Below are positions 7,468 to 16,230 of a stretch of DNA of 34,478 nucleotides, piece by piece (the stretch's first letter is position 1; every line of letters starts with the position of its first letter). This DNA comes from an uncultured Acetatifactor sp. (GTDB lineage: Bacteria > Bacillota > Clostridia > Lachnospirales > Lachnospiraceae): assembly GCA_947595925.1 (NCBI GenBank), contig CANQEV010000036.1:1-34478 (forward strand), given 5' to 3'. The notes under the pieces are model-generated. The model saw only the letters and a program-made list of their open reading frames with translations. It did no database searches and had not been told where the DNA came from. The position numbers and the translations under genes are program-made.

Positions 7468-8607
7468 ATGGTGATTCAAAACGGACTTGTCTTTGGAAAA
7501 GACGGTAAATTTGAGAGGGCGGACGTCCGGATAAAGGATGGAATCGTCCGGCAGGTCGGGGAGATCCGGGATCTGCAGGGCGAGGCGGAAATCCTGGACG
7601 CCGCCGGCAAATACGTGGTCCCCGGCTTTGTGGACATACATCTCCACGGAGCCGCGGGCCACGATTTTTGTGACGGAAAAGAAGATTCCCTGGAGAAGAT
7701 CGCTGCGTATGAGCGCTCCCGGGGCGTGACTGCAATCTGCCCTACAACCATGTCCCTTTCCATGGAGAAATTGCAGGAAATCCTTCAAAAAATTGACAAA
7801 GTTGCAGGAAAAATGTCGAATCGGGGTTCCGCCAGAATCCTGGGGATCCACCTGGAGGGACCTTTTCTGGCCCCGGACCGGAGGGGAGCCCAAAAGGAAG
7901 CTTATTTAAGAGATCCGGATCTGCAGCGGTTCCGTCAGTTACAAGAGGCGTCGGGAGACAGGATCCGTATTGTGACGCTGGCCCCGGAGCTTCCCGGGGG
8001 AATGGAGTTTATCCGTCAGGTGAAAAGCGGAGCGGCCCCGGGAGAGAAGCTGACGGTCTCTCTGGGACATTCCCAGGCGGATTATGAGACTGCGGCGGAG
8101 GCGTTCCGCGCCGGAGCGGATCATGTGACCCACCTTTGGAACGCCATGCCGGGAATGCATCACAGGGCCCCCGGGATCACAGGCGCGGCCATGGATCAAG
8201 GCCATGTGACGGCGGAACTGATCTGCGACGGCCTGCATGTTCATCCGGCCATGGTCCGCGCGGCGTTCCGCCTGTTCGGGCCGGACCGGATATGTCTGGT
8301 CAGCGATTCCATGGAGGCGGCGGGGATGCCGGACGGGGAATACAGCCTGGGCGGTCAGAGGGTGTATCAAAAGGACGGCGCTGCAAGGCTTTCAGACGGT
8401 ACGCTGGCGGGTTCCGCCACGGATCTCTTTGCCTGTTTCCAGAGGGCGGTCCGGTTCGGCGTACCTCTGGAGGACGCCCTGAAAGCGGTGACCTGCAATC
8501 CTGCCAGAAGCATCGGCATGGAGGAGAGGGCGGGAGTGATCCAACCGGGGGTCCCTGCGGACATTCTCCTGCTGAATGCGGAGCTGGAGCTTGAGAGAGT
8601 TCTGTGA
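7468..8607 (+). CDS. nagA: N-acetylglucosamine-6-phosphate deacetylase
   Basis: 379 residues, the usual length. It removes acetate from GlcNAc-6-phosphate in amino-sugar and peptidoglycan recycling, giving glucosamine-6-phosphate. Amidohydrolase-fold landmarks are all present: VDIHLHGAAGHDF (metal-binding HxH), HLEGPF with the metal Glu, SLGHSQADY and THLWNAM with metal and substrate His residues, and SDSMEAAG with the catalytic Asp. ATG 7468 sits three bases after the pyrF stop with GAGAGG inside the pyrF end as ribosome binding site, so translation is probably coupled. nagB, which normally acts next, is not in the window. Confidence 0.95.
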   Translation: MVIQNGLVFGKDGKFERADVRIKDGIVRQVGEIRDLQGEAEILDAAGKYVVPGFVDIHLHGAAGHDFCDGKEDSLEKIAAYERSRGVTAICPTTMSLSMEKLQEILQKIDKVAGKMSNRGSARILGIHLEGPFLAPDRRGAQKEAYLRDPDLQRFRQLQEASGDRIRIVTLAPELPGGMEFIRQVKSGAAPGEKLTVSLGHSQADYETAAEAFRAGADHVTHLWNAMPGMHHRAPGITGAAMDQGHVTAELICDGLHVHPAMVRAAFRLFGPDRICLVSDSMEAAGMPDGEYSLGGQRVYQKDGAARLSDGTLAGSATDLFACFQRAVRFGVPLEDALKAVTCNPARSIGMEERAGVIQPGVPADILLLNAELELERVL

Positions 8608-8649
8608 TATGGAGGCGGCGGGGCGGGGAGTTCCCCAACAATGTCAAAA

Positions 8650-8706
8650 AATGCACAGTAGGAAACGGCATTGTCAAGAAGTGAAAAGCCCCGGCGTTTC
8701 CTGTGC
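8650..8706 (+). repeat. Inverted repeat in the leader of the ABC exporter operon
   Basis: GCACAGTAGGAAACG (8653-8667) can pair with CGTTTCCTGTGC (8695-8706), a 12-bp stem with a three-base bulge and a loop of about 27 bases. No T tract follows, so it is not a simple terminator. It sits about 105 bases before the exporter start and could be an RNA or operator element. No clear promoter was found in the rest of the 8608-8811 gap. Confidence 0.45.
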
Positions 8707-8811
8707 AACAAACTACATTCAGACCACAAGTTTCTACATTTATTTTTGAGAAAACCGAGGATAAAATGGTCTACAGAATTGCGGATACTAGATGCCTATG
8801 AGGTGAAGAGC

Positions 8812-10584
8812 GTGGAACACAAGAAGAAATCGAAGCTGGGATTTATCTGGGAGAATATGAAGGGATACCGCGCATTTTATGCGCTGGGGATCCTCGGCAC
8901 CATCACTTACAACGTATTGCAGCTTGTGGTGCCTTATTTTACCCAGCAGATCCTTGACAACTTTCTCTCCGGGGAGAATGCGGCGTACAACCTGGCGAAC
9001 CGCCGGGACTGGCTTTATGAACTGATCCTGGGCATGGTGCTGATCACTTTTCTGCGGACGACCGTGGTCTATCTCTCCTGTATGGACGCGGAGATCGTGT
9101 CCCAGAAAGTCCTGTACCGGATCAGGACCCACCTGTTCTGGAAGATCGAGAATCAGGACATGAAATTTTACAGCACCTTCCGCACCGGAGACCTGATGGC
9201 CCGTGTGACCGGCGACCTGGACGCCATCCGCCATATGCTGGCCTGGGTTATCAGAAGCATCGTGGAGGCTGTCGCCCTGATGACCGCCACGGCAATCTAT
9301 TTTCTGTATATGGACTGGAGACTGGCGCTCAGCATGCTGGTCATCTCTCCCTTTATCTTCCTGATCATCATTTTGTTCAAGAACAAAGTGGCCCCCAGGC
9401 ACAAGGCGCTGAGGGAGAGGCTTGCGGAGATGAACACGGCGGCCCAGGAGAACATCTCCGGCAACCGGGTGGTGAAGGCTTTCGCAAGGGAAGATTACGA
9501 GATCAAAAAATTCGAAGCCTGCAATCAGGCGTATTCCAAGACCAACCGGAAGACGGCCCTTACCTGGCTTACCTATTATCCCTACATAGAGTCCTTTGCA
9601 AACCTGATGCCCATCGTCCTTCTGGTAATGGGCGGAATGTTCATCATCAACGGAAGCATCACCATGGGCGAATATGTGGCCTTCTCCGGGCTGATCTGGG
9701 CGATCACCAACCCCATGCGCATGCTGGGCAATATCATGAACGAGTTCCAGAGATTTTCGGCGGCGGCGGATAAGGTGATGGAGATCTATTACTCCGAGCC
9801 GGAGATCGTGGACGCGCCGGATGCCATCGACCGTCCCGAGCGGTTCCGGGGCAAGGTGGAATTCCGCAACGTCAGCTTCCAGTATTCGGACGGCAATATG
9901 CCGGTGCTCCACAATGTGTCCTTTACCGTGGAACCCGGGGAGACCGTGGCCATCATGGGCGAGACGGGGTGCGGCAAGACCACCCTGATCCACATGATCC
10001 CCCGGTTCTTCGAACCTACCGAGGGCGAAGTGCTGGTGGACGATATCGACGTCCGGAAGATGAAACTGCACCAGCTGAGAAAAAATATCGGCCTGGCGAC
10101 TCAGGACGTTCTCCTGTATTCCGACACCATCGACGGAAACATCGCCTATGGGGATCCCCACATCAAGCAGGAGGAAGTGGTAAAGTTCGCGCGGTATTCC
10201 GCGGCGGATGAATTTATCGCGAAGATGCCGGAGGGGTACGACACCATCGTCGGAGAGAGGGGCGTGGGTCTCTCCGGAGGACAGAAACAGAGGATCTCCC
10301 TGGCGAGGGCCCTCGCGGTGAAGCCCGCCATCCTGATCCTGGACGACACCACGTCGGCGGTGGACATGGAGACGGAGAAAAAGATCCAGCACAGCCTTAG
10401 GGAACTGGATTTCCCCTGCACGAAGATCATCATCGCCCAGAGGATCTCCACCACGAAGTCCGCGGATAAGATCCTGGTCCTTCAGGACGGGCGCATTACC
10501 GAGTGCGGGAGCCACGCGGAGCTGGTGGCAAAGAAGGGCTATTATTACAGTCTGGTGAAGCTGCAGACAGGAGAGGAGGAGTAG
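8812..10584 (+). CDS. Heterodimeric ABC exporter, subunit with degenerate Walker B
   Basis: 590 residues from GTG 8812, chosen because GAGGTG sits six bases upstream; the frame is open to 8671 but that part is not family-like. Six membrane helices fill residues about 20-310, then a nucleotide-binding domain: Walker A GETGCGKT (383-390), signature LSGGQ (487-491), Walker B ILILDD (Asp512 where the catalytic Glu should be) and Gln543 where the H-loop His should be. So this subunit cannot hydrolyse ATP efficiently with its own Walker B, while its signature motif is canonical. This matches the TM287-type half of heterodimeric exporters such as BmrC/BmrD and LmrC/LmrD. The substrate (drug, lipid or peptide) cannot be inferred. 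The partner gene starts two bases after the stop. Confidence 0.93.
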   Translation: MEHKKKSKLGFIWENMKGYRAFYALGILGTITYNVLQLVVPYFTQQILDNFLSGENAAYNLANRRDWLYELILGMVLITFLRTTVVYLSCMDAEIVSQKVLYRIRTHLFWKIENQDMKFYSTFRTGDLMARVTGDLDAIRHMLAWVIRSIVEAVALMTATAIYFLYMDWRLALSMLVISPFIFLIIILFKNKVAPRHKALRERLAEMNTAAQENISGNRVVKAFAREDYEIKKFEACNQAYSKTNRKTALTWLTYYPYIESFANLMPIVLLVMGGMFIINGSITMGEYVAFSGLIWAITNPMRMLGNIMNEFQRFSAAADKVMEIYYSEPEIVDAPDAIDRPERFRGKVEFRNVSFQYSDGNMPVLHNVSFTVEPGETVAIMGETGCGKTTLIHMIPRFFEPTEGEVLVDDIDVRKMKLHQLRKNIGLATQDVLLYSDTIDGNIAYGDPHIKQEEVVKFARYSAADEFIAKMPEGYDTIVGERGVGLSGGQKQRISLARALAVKPAILILDDTTSAVDMETEKKIQHSLRELDFPCTKIIIAQRISTTKSADKILVLQDGRITECGSHAELVAKKGYYYSLVKLQTGEEE

Positions 10585-10586
10585 TC

Positions 10587-12365
10587 ATGGCCAGAAGAAA
10601 CACTTACAGAGAAGACGAAGTTCTGGAAACCCCTTTTGACATACGACACCTTCTTCGGGCTTCCGTCTATATCAAAAAATATGCGGGAAAGATGATCTTT
10701 GCCATGGTGCTCAGCGCCCTTGGCGGCATCGCGGGACTGTTCACGCCGAAGATCACCCAGGTGGCCCTGGACGTGGCCATTCCCAACAAGGACCTCCATC
10801 AGCTGTACACTCTGGCAGGACTTCTGGTGCTGGCCTTTATCGTGGGCGTGACTTTTACCACCATCCGCTCCCGGATCATGGTGAATGTGAGCCAGGATAT
10901 CATCTACGATATCCGGAAGGACGTCTTTGATCATCTGCAGGAGCTGTCCTTCCAGTATTACGACGACAGGCCTCACGGAAAGATCCTGATCCGCGTGGTC
11001 AACTACGTCAACTCCGTGTCGGATATGCTCTCCAATGGACTCATCAACGTGGCGCTGGAGATTTTGAACCTGATCTTTATCGTGATCTTTATGTTCCTGC
11101 TGGATGTAAAGCTCTCCCTTGTAGTGCTGGCGGGAGTGCCGATCCTGATGGTATTCCTGATGTATATCAAGAGGAAGCAGAGAAGGGCCTGGCAGCAGGT
11201 CTCCAACAAGAACTCCAACCTGAACGCGTACCTGCAGGAGAACATCGTTGGGGCCAGGATCACCCAGGTCTTTGCCCGCGAAAAGGAGAATGCGGATACC
11301 TTCGCGGTCCTCTCGGACCGGTGCAGGTCAACCTGGATGGAGGCGGTGAAATACAGCAACCTGGTGTGGCCCGGGATCGACAACATCTCCGTGTGCGTGA
11401 GGGCGGCCATCTTTATATTCGGCCTCCTGGTGTTTGGAAAGAGTACCAGCCTGGGCGTGATCTTCGGTATTTCCTCCTATGCGTCCCAGTTCTGGCAGCC
11501 CATTATGAACCTGGGAAATATTTTCAACAACTTTATCAACAATATCGCCTACCTGGAGCGTATCTTCGAGACGCTGGATGAGCCTGTCACGGTGGCCGAC
11601 GCGGAGGATGCCGTGGAGATGCCGAAGATCAAGGGCCAGGTGACGTTTGAAAATGTGGACTTCAGCTACGAGGAGGGGAAACCCGTCCTGAACAATCTTT
11701 CTTTCACGGTGGAGCCGGGAGAGAGCGTTGCGCTGGTAGGTCCTACCGGCGCGGGAAAGAGCACCATCGTCAACCTGATCTCCAGATTTTATAACGTCAA
11801 CGGCGGAAGGGTGCTGATCGACGGGCAGGATATCTCCAAGGTGACGTTGCGGTCCCTCCGCTCCCAGATGGGCATCATGCTGCAGGACAGCTTTATCTTC
11901 TCCGGCACCATCGAGGACAATATCCGCTACGGAAAACTGGATGCCACCCATGAGGAGATCGTGGAGGCCAGCAAGATCGTCTGCGCGGATGAGTTCATCC
12001 GGAGGTTTGCGGACGGCTATCAGATGGAAGTGAAGGAGCGGGGCTCCCTCCTCTCCCAGGGCCAGAAGCAGCTGATCTCCTTTGCGAGAACCCTGCTCTC
12101 CGATCCCGCGATCCTGGTGCTGGATGAGGCTACCTCCAGCATCGACGTACAGACGGAGAGGGCGCTTCAGCAGGGCCTGAACGCCATGCTTCAGGGAAGG
12201 ACCTCCTTTATCATCGCCCACCGGCTCTCCACCATCAAGAACTGCGACAAGATCATGTATATCGACCAGGGCGGCATCATGGAGTGCGGCACCCACGAGG
12301 AGCTGATGGCAAAGAAAGGGTACTACTATCACCTGTACACGGCGCAGATGGAGGATATCGCATAA
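10587..12365 (+). CDS. Heterodimeric ABC exporter, subunit with degenerate signature motif
   Basis: 592 residues from ATG 10587, with a GGAGAGGAGGAG ribosome binding site inside the end of the first subunit. The transmembrane domain covers about residues 30-320. The nucleotide-binding domain has Walker A GPTGAGKS (385-392), an altered signature LSQGQ (489-493), a canonical Walker B with catalytic Glu514 and the H-loop His545. This is complementary to the first subunit: its Walker motifs pair with the canonical signature of the partner to form the active site, and its LSQGQ pairs with the partner's DD/Gln site to form the degenerate one. The two genes are a transcriptional pair closed by a terminator at about 12379. 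Confidence 0.93.
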   Translation: MARRNTYREDEVLETPFDIRHLLRASVYIKKYAGKMIFAMVLSALGGIAGLFTPKITQVALDVAIPNKDLHQLYTLAGLLVLAFIVGVTFTTIRSRIMVNVSQDIIYDIRKDVFDHLQELSFQYYDDRPHGKILIRVVNYVNSVSDMLSNGLINVALEILNLIFIVIFMFLLDVKLSLVVLAGVPILMVFLMYIKRKQRRAWQQVSNKNSNLNAYLQENIVGARITQVFAREKENADTFAVLSDRCRSTWMEAVKYSNLVWPGIDNISVCVRAAIFIFGLLVFGKSTSLGVIFGISSYASQFWQPIMNLGNIFNNFINNIAYLERIFETLDEPVTVADAEDAVEMPKIKGQVTFENVDFSYEEGKPVLNNLSFTVEPGESVALVGPTGAGKSTIVNLISRFYNVNGGRVLIDGQDISKVTLRSLRSQMGIMLQDSFIFSGTIEDNIRYGKLDATHEEIVEASKIVCADEFIRRFADGYQMEVKERGSLLSQGQKQLISFARTLLSDPAILVLDEATSSIDVQTERALQQGLNAMLQGRTSFIIAHRLSTIKNCDKIMYIDQGGIMECGTHEELMAKKGYYYHLYTAQMEDIA

Positions 12366-12378
12366 GTTTTGATCTGTT

Positions 12379-12414
12379 GAGGAGGGGTCCACGGATGTGG
12401 ACTCCTCTTTTTTG
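12379..12414 (+). terminator. Rho-independent terminator of the ABC exporter operon
   Basis: Stem GAGGAG(GG)GTCCAC / GTGGACTCCTC with a four-base loop and a two-base bulge, followed by six T residues. Confidence 0.85.
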
Positions 12415-12475
12415 TGCCGCCGCCCGGGGCAGGCGCTTTCTGTCACTCTTTAGAAAATCTTAAGGATGCCGGACA

Positions 12476-12504
12476 TTGACCGGCCTCCCAATTCATGGTA
12501 TGAT
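12476..12504 (+). promoter_or_regulatory. Sigma-70 promoter before the small membrane protein gene
   Basis: -35 TTGACC (12476-12481), 17-base spacer, -10 TATGAT (12499-12504). The transcript would start near 12511 and run into the gene at 12549 and possibly on into the LytTR pair. Confidence 0.75.
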
Positions 12505-12548
12505 TCAGGATATGCCAGTAAAGGGTTTTCGGAAAGGGAGGTGCCGGT

Positions 12549-12974
12549 ATGAAAGAGCTGCTGTACAGCATCGTGGGGCTGATCGCAAAGGTCCACAGCC
12601 GGCTTTTGCAGCTGAATGACGCCTACGAATATAATTTTACGGATAAAGAGCTTCATTTTCTTGTCATCGGGCTGATGGGAATGGCGTTTATATTTATCGT
12701 ACATCCCGTGTTCAAGTGGCTGGCGTCGAGGGATCATGTGATGGTGATCTCCTGGATCTATGTCACGACGCTGATCATTGTGCTCACCTTTGCCATTGAG
12801 ATCGGCCAGAAGGTGACTCACACGGGGAATATGGAATTTGCGGACATTATGTTTGGATTGGCGGGATTCTTTGCCATGTTCCTGATCTTTGCCGTGATCC
12901 GGGAGATCGTACATCTGATCCTTCGGTATGTTGTGGGGCGAAGGGGCGAAGACGACGACCCGGAAGAAATTTGA
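12549..12974 (+). CDS. Small membrane protein of unknown function
   Basis: 141 residues with a strong ribosome binding site (GGAAAGGGAGG). Three membrane helices are evident: about residues 37-56 (LHFLVIGLMGMAFIFIVHPVF), 67-84 (VMVISWIYVTTLIIVLTF) and 100-125 (DIMFGLAGFFAMFLIFAVIREIV), with a short acidic tail EDDDPEEI. The stretch EIGQ...ADIMFGLAGFF recalls the C-terminal part of VanZ-like proteins (Glu-x-x-Gln, then Asp and Gly in the last helix), but similarity is too weak to call the family. It has its own promoter and precedes the LytTR/DUF3021 pair by 73 bases. No function assigned. Confidence 0.7.
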   Translation: MKELLYSIVGLIAKVHSRLLQLNDAYEYNFTDKELHFLVIGLMGMAFIFIVHPVFKWLASRDHVMVISWIYVTTLIIVLTFAIEIGQKVTHTGNMEFADIMFGLAGFFAMFLIFAVIREIVHLILRYVVGRRGEDDDPEEI

Positions 12975-13047
12975 CGGCACGCTTCCGGCAGTTTTGCGGC
13001 CGGCGGGCAGAGCAGCTGCAGCAGAATGATGAAAAAAGGACTGTTAT

Positions 13048-13482
13048 ATGAAGGTTGATGTCAGGAAAGTGGTTTCCACGGAGGAAGAAGGGGCCGAGAT
13101 CCGGGCAATGGAAATCACGGAGGAAATCCAGGAAGCCATAGGGTTGTTGGAAAACAGGCGAGGCGGAATTCCCTGCGCGGAGGGTTCCGGGACGGTGGTC
13201 TGCAGGACGGATGAGATCTATTACATAGAATCCGTGGACAAGCGGACTTATGTCTACACGAAAGAGCACTGTTATGAGACAAAATTCCGCTTGTATGAGC
13301 TGGAGGATATGCTGCCGTTTCATTACCTGCGCTGTTCGAAAGCCATGATCGTGAACATTCGGAAGATCCGGTCGGTGAAGGCGGATCTGAACGCCCGGAT
13401 GACGGCGGAACTGCTGAACGGGGAGCAGATCGTGATCTCCAGGAGCTATGTGAAGGATCTGAAAAGAAAGCTGGGGCTGTGA
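13048..13482 (+). CDS. LytTR-family DNA-binding regulator
   Basis: 144 residues. The C-terminal part (about 45-144) is a LytTR domain: DEIYYIESVDKRTYVYT, then the FHYLRCSKAMIVNIRKIRSV segment typical of the beta-strand DNA-binding fold, then VISRSYVKDLKRKLG. There is no receiver domain, so it is not a phosphorylation-controlled regulator. Such stand-alone LytTR proteins are usually paired with a membrane protein that inhibits them, and here DUF3021 starts one base after its stop. By analogy with LytTR systems it would activate its own operon or the adjacent ABC transporter. AAAAGGA lies about eight bases before the ATG. Confidence 0.9.
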   Translation: MKVDVRKVVSTEEEGAEIRAMEITEEIQEAIGLLENRRGGIPCAEGSGTVVCRTDEIYYIESVDKRTYVYTKEHCYETKFRLYELEDMLPFHYLRCSKAMIVNIRKIRSVKADLNARMTAELLNGEQIVISRSYVKDLKRKLGL

Positions 13483-13483
13483 T

Positions 13484-13918
13484 ATGACAAAGGCAAAAAT
13501 ATTGTTTCAACAGACGGTTCTGATATCGGCGGCGATCCTGTTCGGTATCGGGGTCCTGAAATTGACGGAGAAAGCCCTGGGTGGGGACGGCGTGATCGTA
13601 TGGCCGTGGTATGTTCCGCTCTCCATCGTTCTCACGGGTTTTCTCTGTTCCCTTCCCACGCTGCTGCTTCTGGATCAGGAACGGCCGGGCAGGAGGGAGT
13701 TCCTCATTAGACTGGCGCTGCAGTTTCTCAGCACGGGCGGGGTGGTCTCTCTCTGCGGGTATCTCTTTGGCTGGTACGACAGCTGGCGGAGCTATCTGCC
13801 CATCGCCGTCATGTATGTTCTGATCTATGGCTTTGTCTGGGCCGCGATGTTCTGGCTGAACAAGAAGGACGAAAAAAAGATCAACGAGGCCCTGAAGGAG
13901 ATTCAGGACCGGGAGTAA
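13484..13918 (+). CDS. DUF3021-family membrane protein, partner of the LytTR regulator
   Basis: 144 residues, four predicted membrane helices (about residues 9-27, 42-62, 75-95 and 103-125) with a charged C-terminal tail KKDEKKINEALKEIQ. Topology, size and position immediately after a LytTR gene fit the DUF3021 family, whose members in streptococcal LytTR pairs restrain the regulator at the membrane. The stop of LytTR and this start are one base apart, so translation is coupled. A hairpin with a T tract follows at about 13991, before the ABC genes. Confidence 0.85.
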   Translation: MTKAKILFQQTVLISAAILFGIGVLKLTEKALGGDGVIVWPWYVPLSIVLTGFLCSLPTLLLLDQERPGRREFLIRLALQFLSTGGVVSLCGYLFGWYDSWRSYLPIAVMYVLIYGFVWAAMFWLNKKDEKKINEALKEIQDRE

Positions 13919-13990
13919 CAAGAGTATCGTTTTCGAAAAGGACTGCAAAGATCAGGACTGAAAAGATCCGAATGAGCTTATAAATAAATG

Positions 13991-14051
13991 GAAAATGTGC
14001 AGCTTGGGGGCTTGTAAATGCAAGTCACTCCGGCTGCACTTTTCTTTTTTC
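13991..14051 (+). terminator. Rho-independent terminator between the LytTR pair and the ABC genes
   Basis: GAAAATGTGCAGC (13991-14003) pairs with GCTGCACTTTTC (14033-14044), one bulged base, with an inner CTTG/CAAG hairpin, followed by TTTTTT. No strong promoter is visible between this element and the ABC ATPase start at 14106, so partial read-through or an unrecognised activator-dependent promoter may serve the downstream genes. Confidence 0.7.
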
Positions 14052-14105
14052 TCCTGAAATGCTATTTTCTGCTTACAACCTATCAAACCATTCGGGAGGG
14101 AAGAG

Positions 14106-15008
14106 ATGAACGCAGTCACGGTATCGGATCTGACAAAGTATTACGGGGATCATTTGGCTTTGGATCACATTTCGTTTGCAGTCGGGGAGGGAGAACTGTT
14201 TGCCTTTCTTGGGGAAAACGGCGCGGGCAAATCCACCGCGATCCATATTCTGAGTACGATTTTGAAAAAGAGCGGCGGTCAGGTAAAGATTTTCGACATG
14301 GAACTGGGGAAGCAGGACGACGGGATCCGCGCCGCCCTGGGAATCGTCTTTCAGAAATCTGTGCTGGACGACAAGCTCACGGTAAAGGACAATCTCTACA
14401 CTAGAGCCGCCTACTACGGCCTGTCAAGAAAACAGGCGGACGATAGGCTGGAACCTTTTATGAAGAGCTTTGAACTGTCGGAAATCTGGAACTGCAGGTA
14501 TGGAAAGCTGTCCGGCGGACAGAGGCGGCGGGTGGATATCGTGAGGGCGCTGCTCCACGATCCCAGGCTCCTTTTTCTGGATGAGCCCACCACGGGACTG
14601 GATCCCAAGTCCCGCAGGCTCGTGTGGGATTACATCCACCGGCTGAGGCGGGAGAAAAAGATGACGATCTTTCTGACGACGCACTATATGGAGGAGACCA
14701 GGGACGCCGACCGGGTGGTCATCCTGGACAAGGGGAAGATCATAGCGGAGGGGACTCCCGGGGAACTGAAAAGCCGGTACGCGTCTTCCAGGCTTCTCTG
14801 GTACGCCGAAAAGTCCGAGGAGAGGGAAAACCTTTTAAGCCCCTATGAACACACCTATGATTCCGATCATTACACCGTTAAATTTCAGGATGCGATCACG
14901 GAATTTCTGTATGAAAACAGGCGGCAGATCACGGACTATGAGATCCTGAAAGGCAGCATGGACGACGTGTTCCTGAATCTGACGGGCAGAGAGCTGGAGA
15001 ACCAGTAA
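14106..15008 (+). CDS. ABC-2 transporter ATP-binding protein
   Basis: 300 residues. Walker A GENGAGKS (about residues 37-44), Q-loop VFQKS, signature LSGGQRRR, Walker B LLFLDEPTTGLD and H-loop TTHYMEE are all canonical, so this is an active ATPase. The C-terminal 80 residues after EGTPGELKSRY are the DrrA/CcmA-type extension. It powers the permease encoded at 15180. A GGGAGGGAAG ribosome binding site precedes ATG 14106. The gene lies downstream of a LytTR/DUF3021 pair, a common order in Clostridia, suggesting control by that regulator. Substrate unknown. Confidence 0.93.
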   Translation: MNAVTVSDLTKYYGDHLALDHISFAVGEGELFAFLGENGAGKSTAIHILSTILKKSGGQVKIFDMELGKQDDGIRAALGIVFQKSVLDDKLTVKDNLYTRAAYYGLSRKQADDRLEPFMKSFELSEIWNCRYGKLSGGQRRRVDIVRALLHDPRLLFLDEPTTGLDPKSRRLVWDYIHRLRREKKMTIFLTTHYMEETRDADRVVILDKGKIIAEGTPGELKSRYASSRLLWYAEKSEERENLLSPYEHTYDSDHYTVKFQDAITEFLYENRRQITDYEILKGSMDDVFLNLTGRELENQ

Positions 15009-15179
15009 AGCAAAAAATAGAATAAAAACAGTTAATAACAATATAGCAAAGATTAGCAAAAAAATTAAAAGAACAATAAGACCGCAAAATAATAAAGCGG
15101 CAAAACAATCAAATAGTAAGTCAGATAAAATTTTATTGTAAGATCTTGCCGCGTAAAAAGGCGGCGGAAGGAGATTTTT
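15009..15179. other. AT-rich spacer between ABC ATPase and permease
   Basis: 171 bases, strikingly A-rich (long runs of A, few G or C until 15150) in an otherwise GC-rich region, with no gene. Short complementary pairs CCGC...GCGG at about 15082-15099 and a palindrome ATAAAATTTTAT near 15125 are the only structures seen. The permease ribosome binding site (GGCGGAAGGAG) closes the spacer. Possible roles include a weak promoter or an mRNA processing site; none is proven. Confidence 0.4.
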
Positions 15180-16100
15180 ATGAGAAACTTCTGGGGGTTG
15201 ACAAAAAGAAATCTATTGGTGTTTTTTGAAGATAAGCAGGCCGTGGTCTTCTCGCTTCTGACGTCCATCATCGTGCTTGCGCTGTATCTGCTCTTTTTGA
15301 AGGGCACTTTCGTAGATGCGATCAACGAGGTCCTGGACTCCGCGTCGGGCTTAAGAGAGCTCATCAGTCAGGAGGATGTCGGCGCTTATGTAAATCTCCT
15401 GCTCTTTGCGGGGATCCTGGGGTCTGCAATGGTCACGGTGCCCTTTCACTGTCTGACCACCCTCGTAAAGGACCGGGAGAAGGGCGTGGACCTGGATATC
15501 TGCGCCACGCCGGTTCGCAGATGGCAGACTGCTTTGGCCTATTTTGCGGCTGCGGCTTTCTCCGCGGTGCTGATGACGGGACTGATCCTGACGGCGGGAC
15601 TTTGCCTCCTGGCCTTCCAGGGCAGACTCTATCTGGAGGCTTCTGCGATCGCGGCGGCCTATGGGGTGGTGGTGCTGGGTTCGATCTCGGCCACCGCGCT
15701 CTTTCTGATCGTGGTGCTTTTCTTCAGAACTTCCTCCGCCTGCGGGGCGTTTTTCGGGATCCTCTCCGCGGCGGCGGGCTTTGTGATCGGGGCATATATC
15801 CCCATCTCCCAGTTTTCCGAAGGGGTACAGACAGCCTGCAACGTCTTTCCGGCAAGCCACGTTACGATCCTGCTCAGGAATATCCTCCTGGGCGGCGTGC
15901 TGGACCGGATGGACCAGGCCGCAGGAGGCCTTGACAATGGGAGATTCACGGCGTCCCTGAAAGAGACCTTTTCCTTTAAGGCACATCTTTTCAGCTGTGA
16001 TTTAGATGTGACGGAAATGCTGTGCTATGTGCTTGTCTTTGCGCTGGCGTGCATTGTGGTCACGATCTTTCTCTATCCGAAGACCTGCGAGAGAAAATAA
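15180..16100 (+). CDS. ABC-2 type transporter permease
   Basis: 306 residues with about six membrane helices: one near 22-40 (VVFSLLTSIIVLALYLLFL) followed by an external segment, then helices near 72-92, 115-140, 150-185, 188-210 and a last one near 282-302. The arrangement and the cytoplasmic sequence DREKGVDLDICATPVRRWQ match ABC2_membrane permeases that work with DrrA-like ATPases. It would form the channel for the ATPase encoded at 14106. A long hairpin terminator follows at 16129. The export substrate is unknown. Confidence 0.92.
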   Translation: MRNFWGLTKRNLLVFFEDKQAVVFSLLTSIIVLALYLLFLKGTFVDAINEVLDSASGLRELISQEDVGAYVNLLLFAGILGSAMVTVPFHCLTTLVKDREKGVDLDICATPVRRWQTALAYFAAAAFSAVLMTGLILTAGLCLLAFQGRLYLEASAIAAAYGVVVLGSISATALFLIVVLFFRTSSACGAFFGILSAAAGFVIGAYIPISQFSEGVQTACNVFPASHVTILLRNILLGGVLDRMDQAAGGLDNGRFTASLKETFSFKAHLFSCDLDVTEMLCYVLVFALACIVVTIFLYPKTCERK

Positions 16101-16128
16101 GAAAGCAAGGATCGCGTCTTGTTTTTAC

Positions 16129-16189
16129 AGCCGTCTGCTTCAGAAAAATTTCGTGCAAACGAGATTTTGCCTGAAACAGGCGGCTTTTT
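16129..16189 (+). terminator. Long-stem terminator after the ABC permease
   Basis: AGCCGTCTGCTTCAG (16129-16143) pairs with CTGAAACAGGCGGCT (16171-16185) with few mismatches, extended inward by AAATTTCGT/ACGAGATTT around a GCAA loop, and is followed by TTTT. The unusually long stem could also be an RNA processing site. Confidence 0.75.
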
Positions 16190-16209
16190 GCAGTTGGACC
16201 AAGCATTCT

Positions 16210-16223
16210 GACAGAATTCTGTC
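16210..16223. promoter_or_regulatory. Candidate operator palindrome
   Basis: GACAGAATTCTGTC is a perfect 14-base palindrome directly upstream of the -35 box of the following promoter, a position typical of an activator or repressor site. I do not recognise the regulator. Confidence 0.45.
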
Positions 16224-16230
16224 GCTTCGG

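Noticed and set aside
8788..10515. Long minus-strand open frame opposite the ABC exporter
   Set aside because: Low-complexity His/Asp/Gly-rich product typical of the antisense of a GC-rich gene; the plus strand has clear ABC motifs.
14040..14105. Promoter before the ABC ATPase
   Set aside because: No pair of boxes with acceptable spacing was found.
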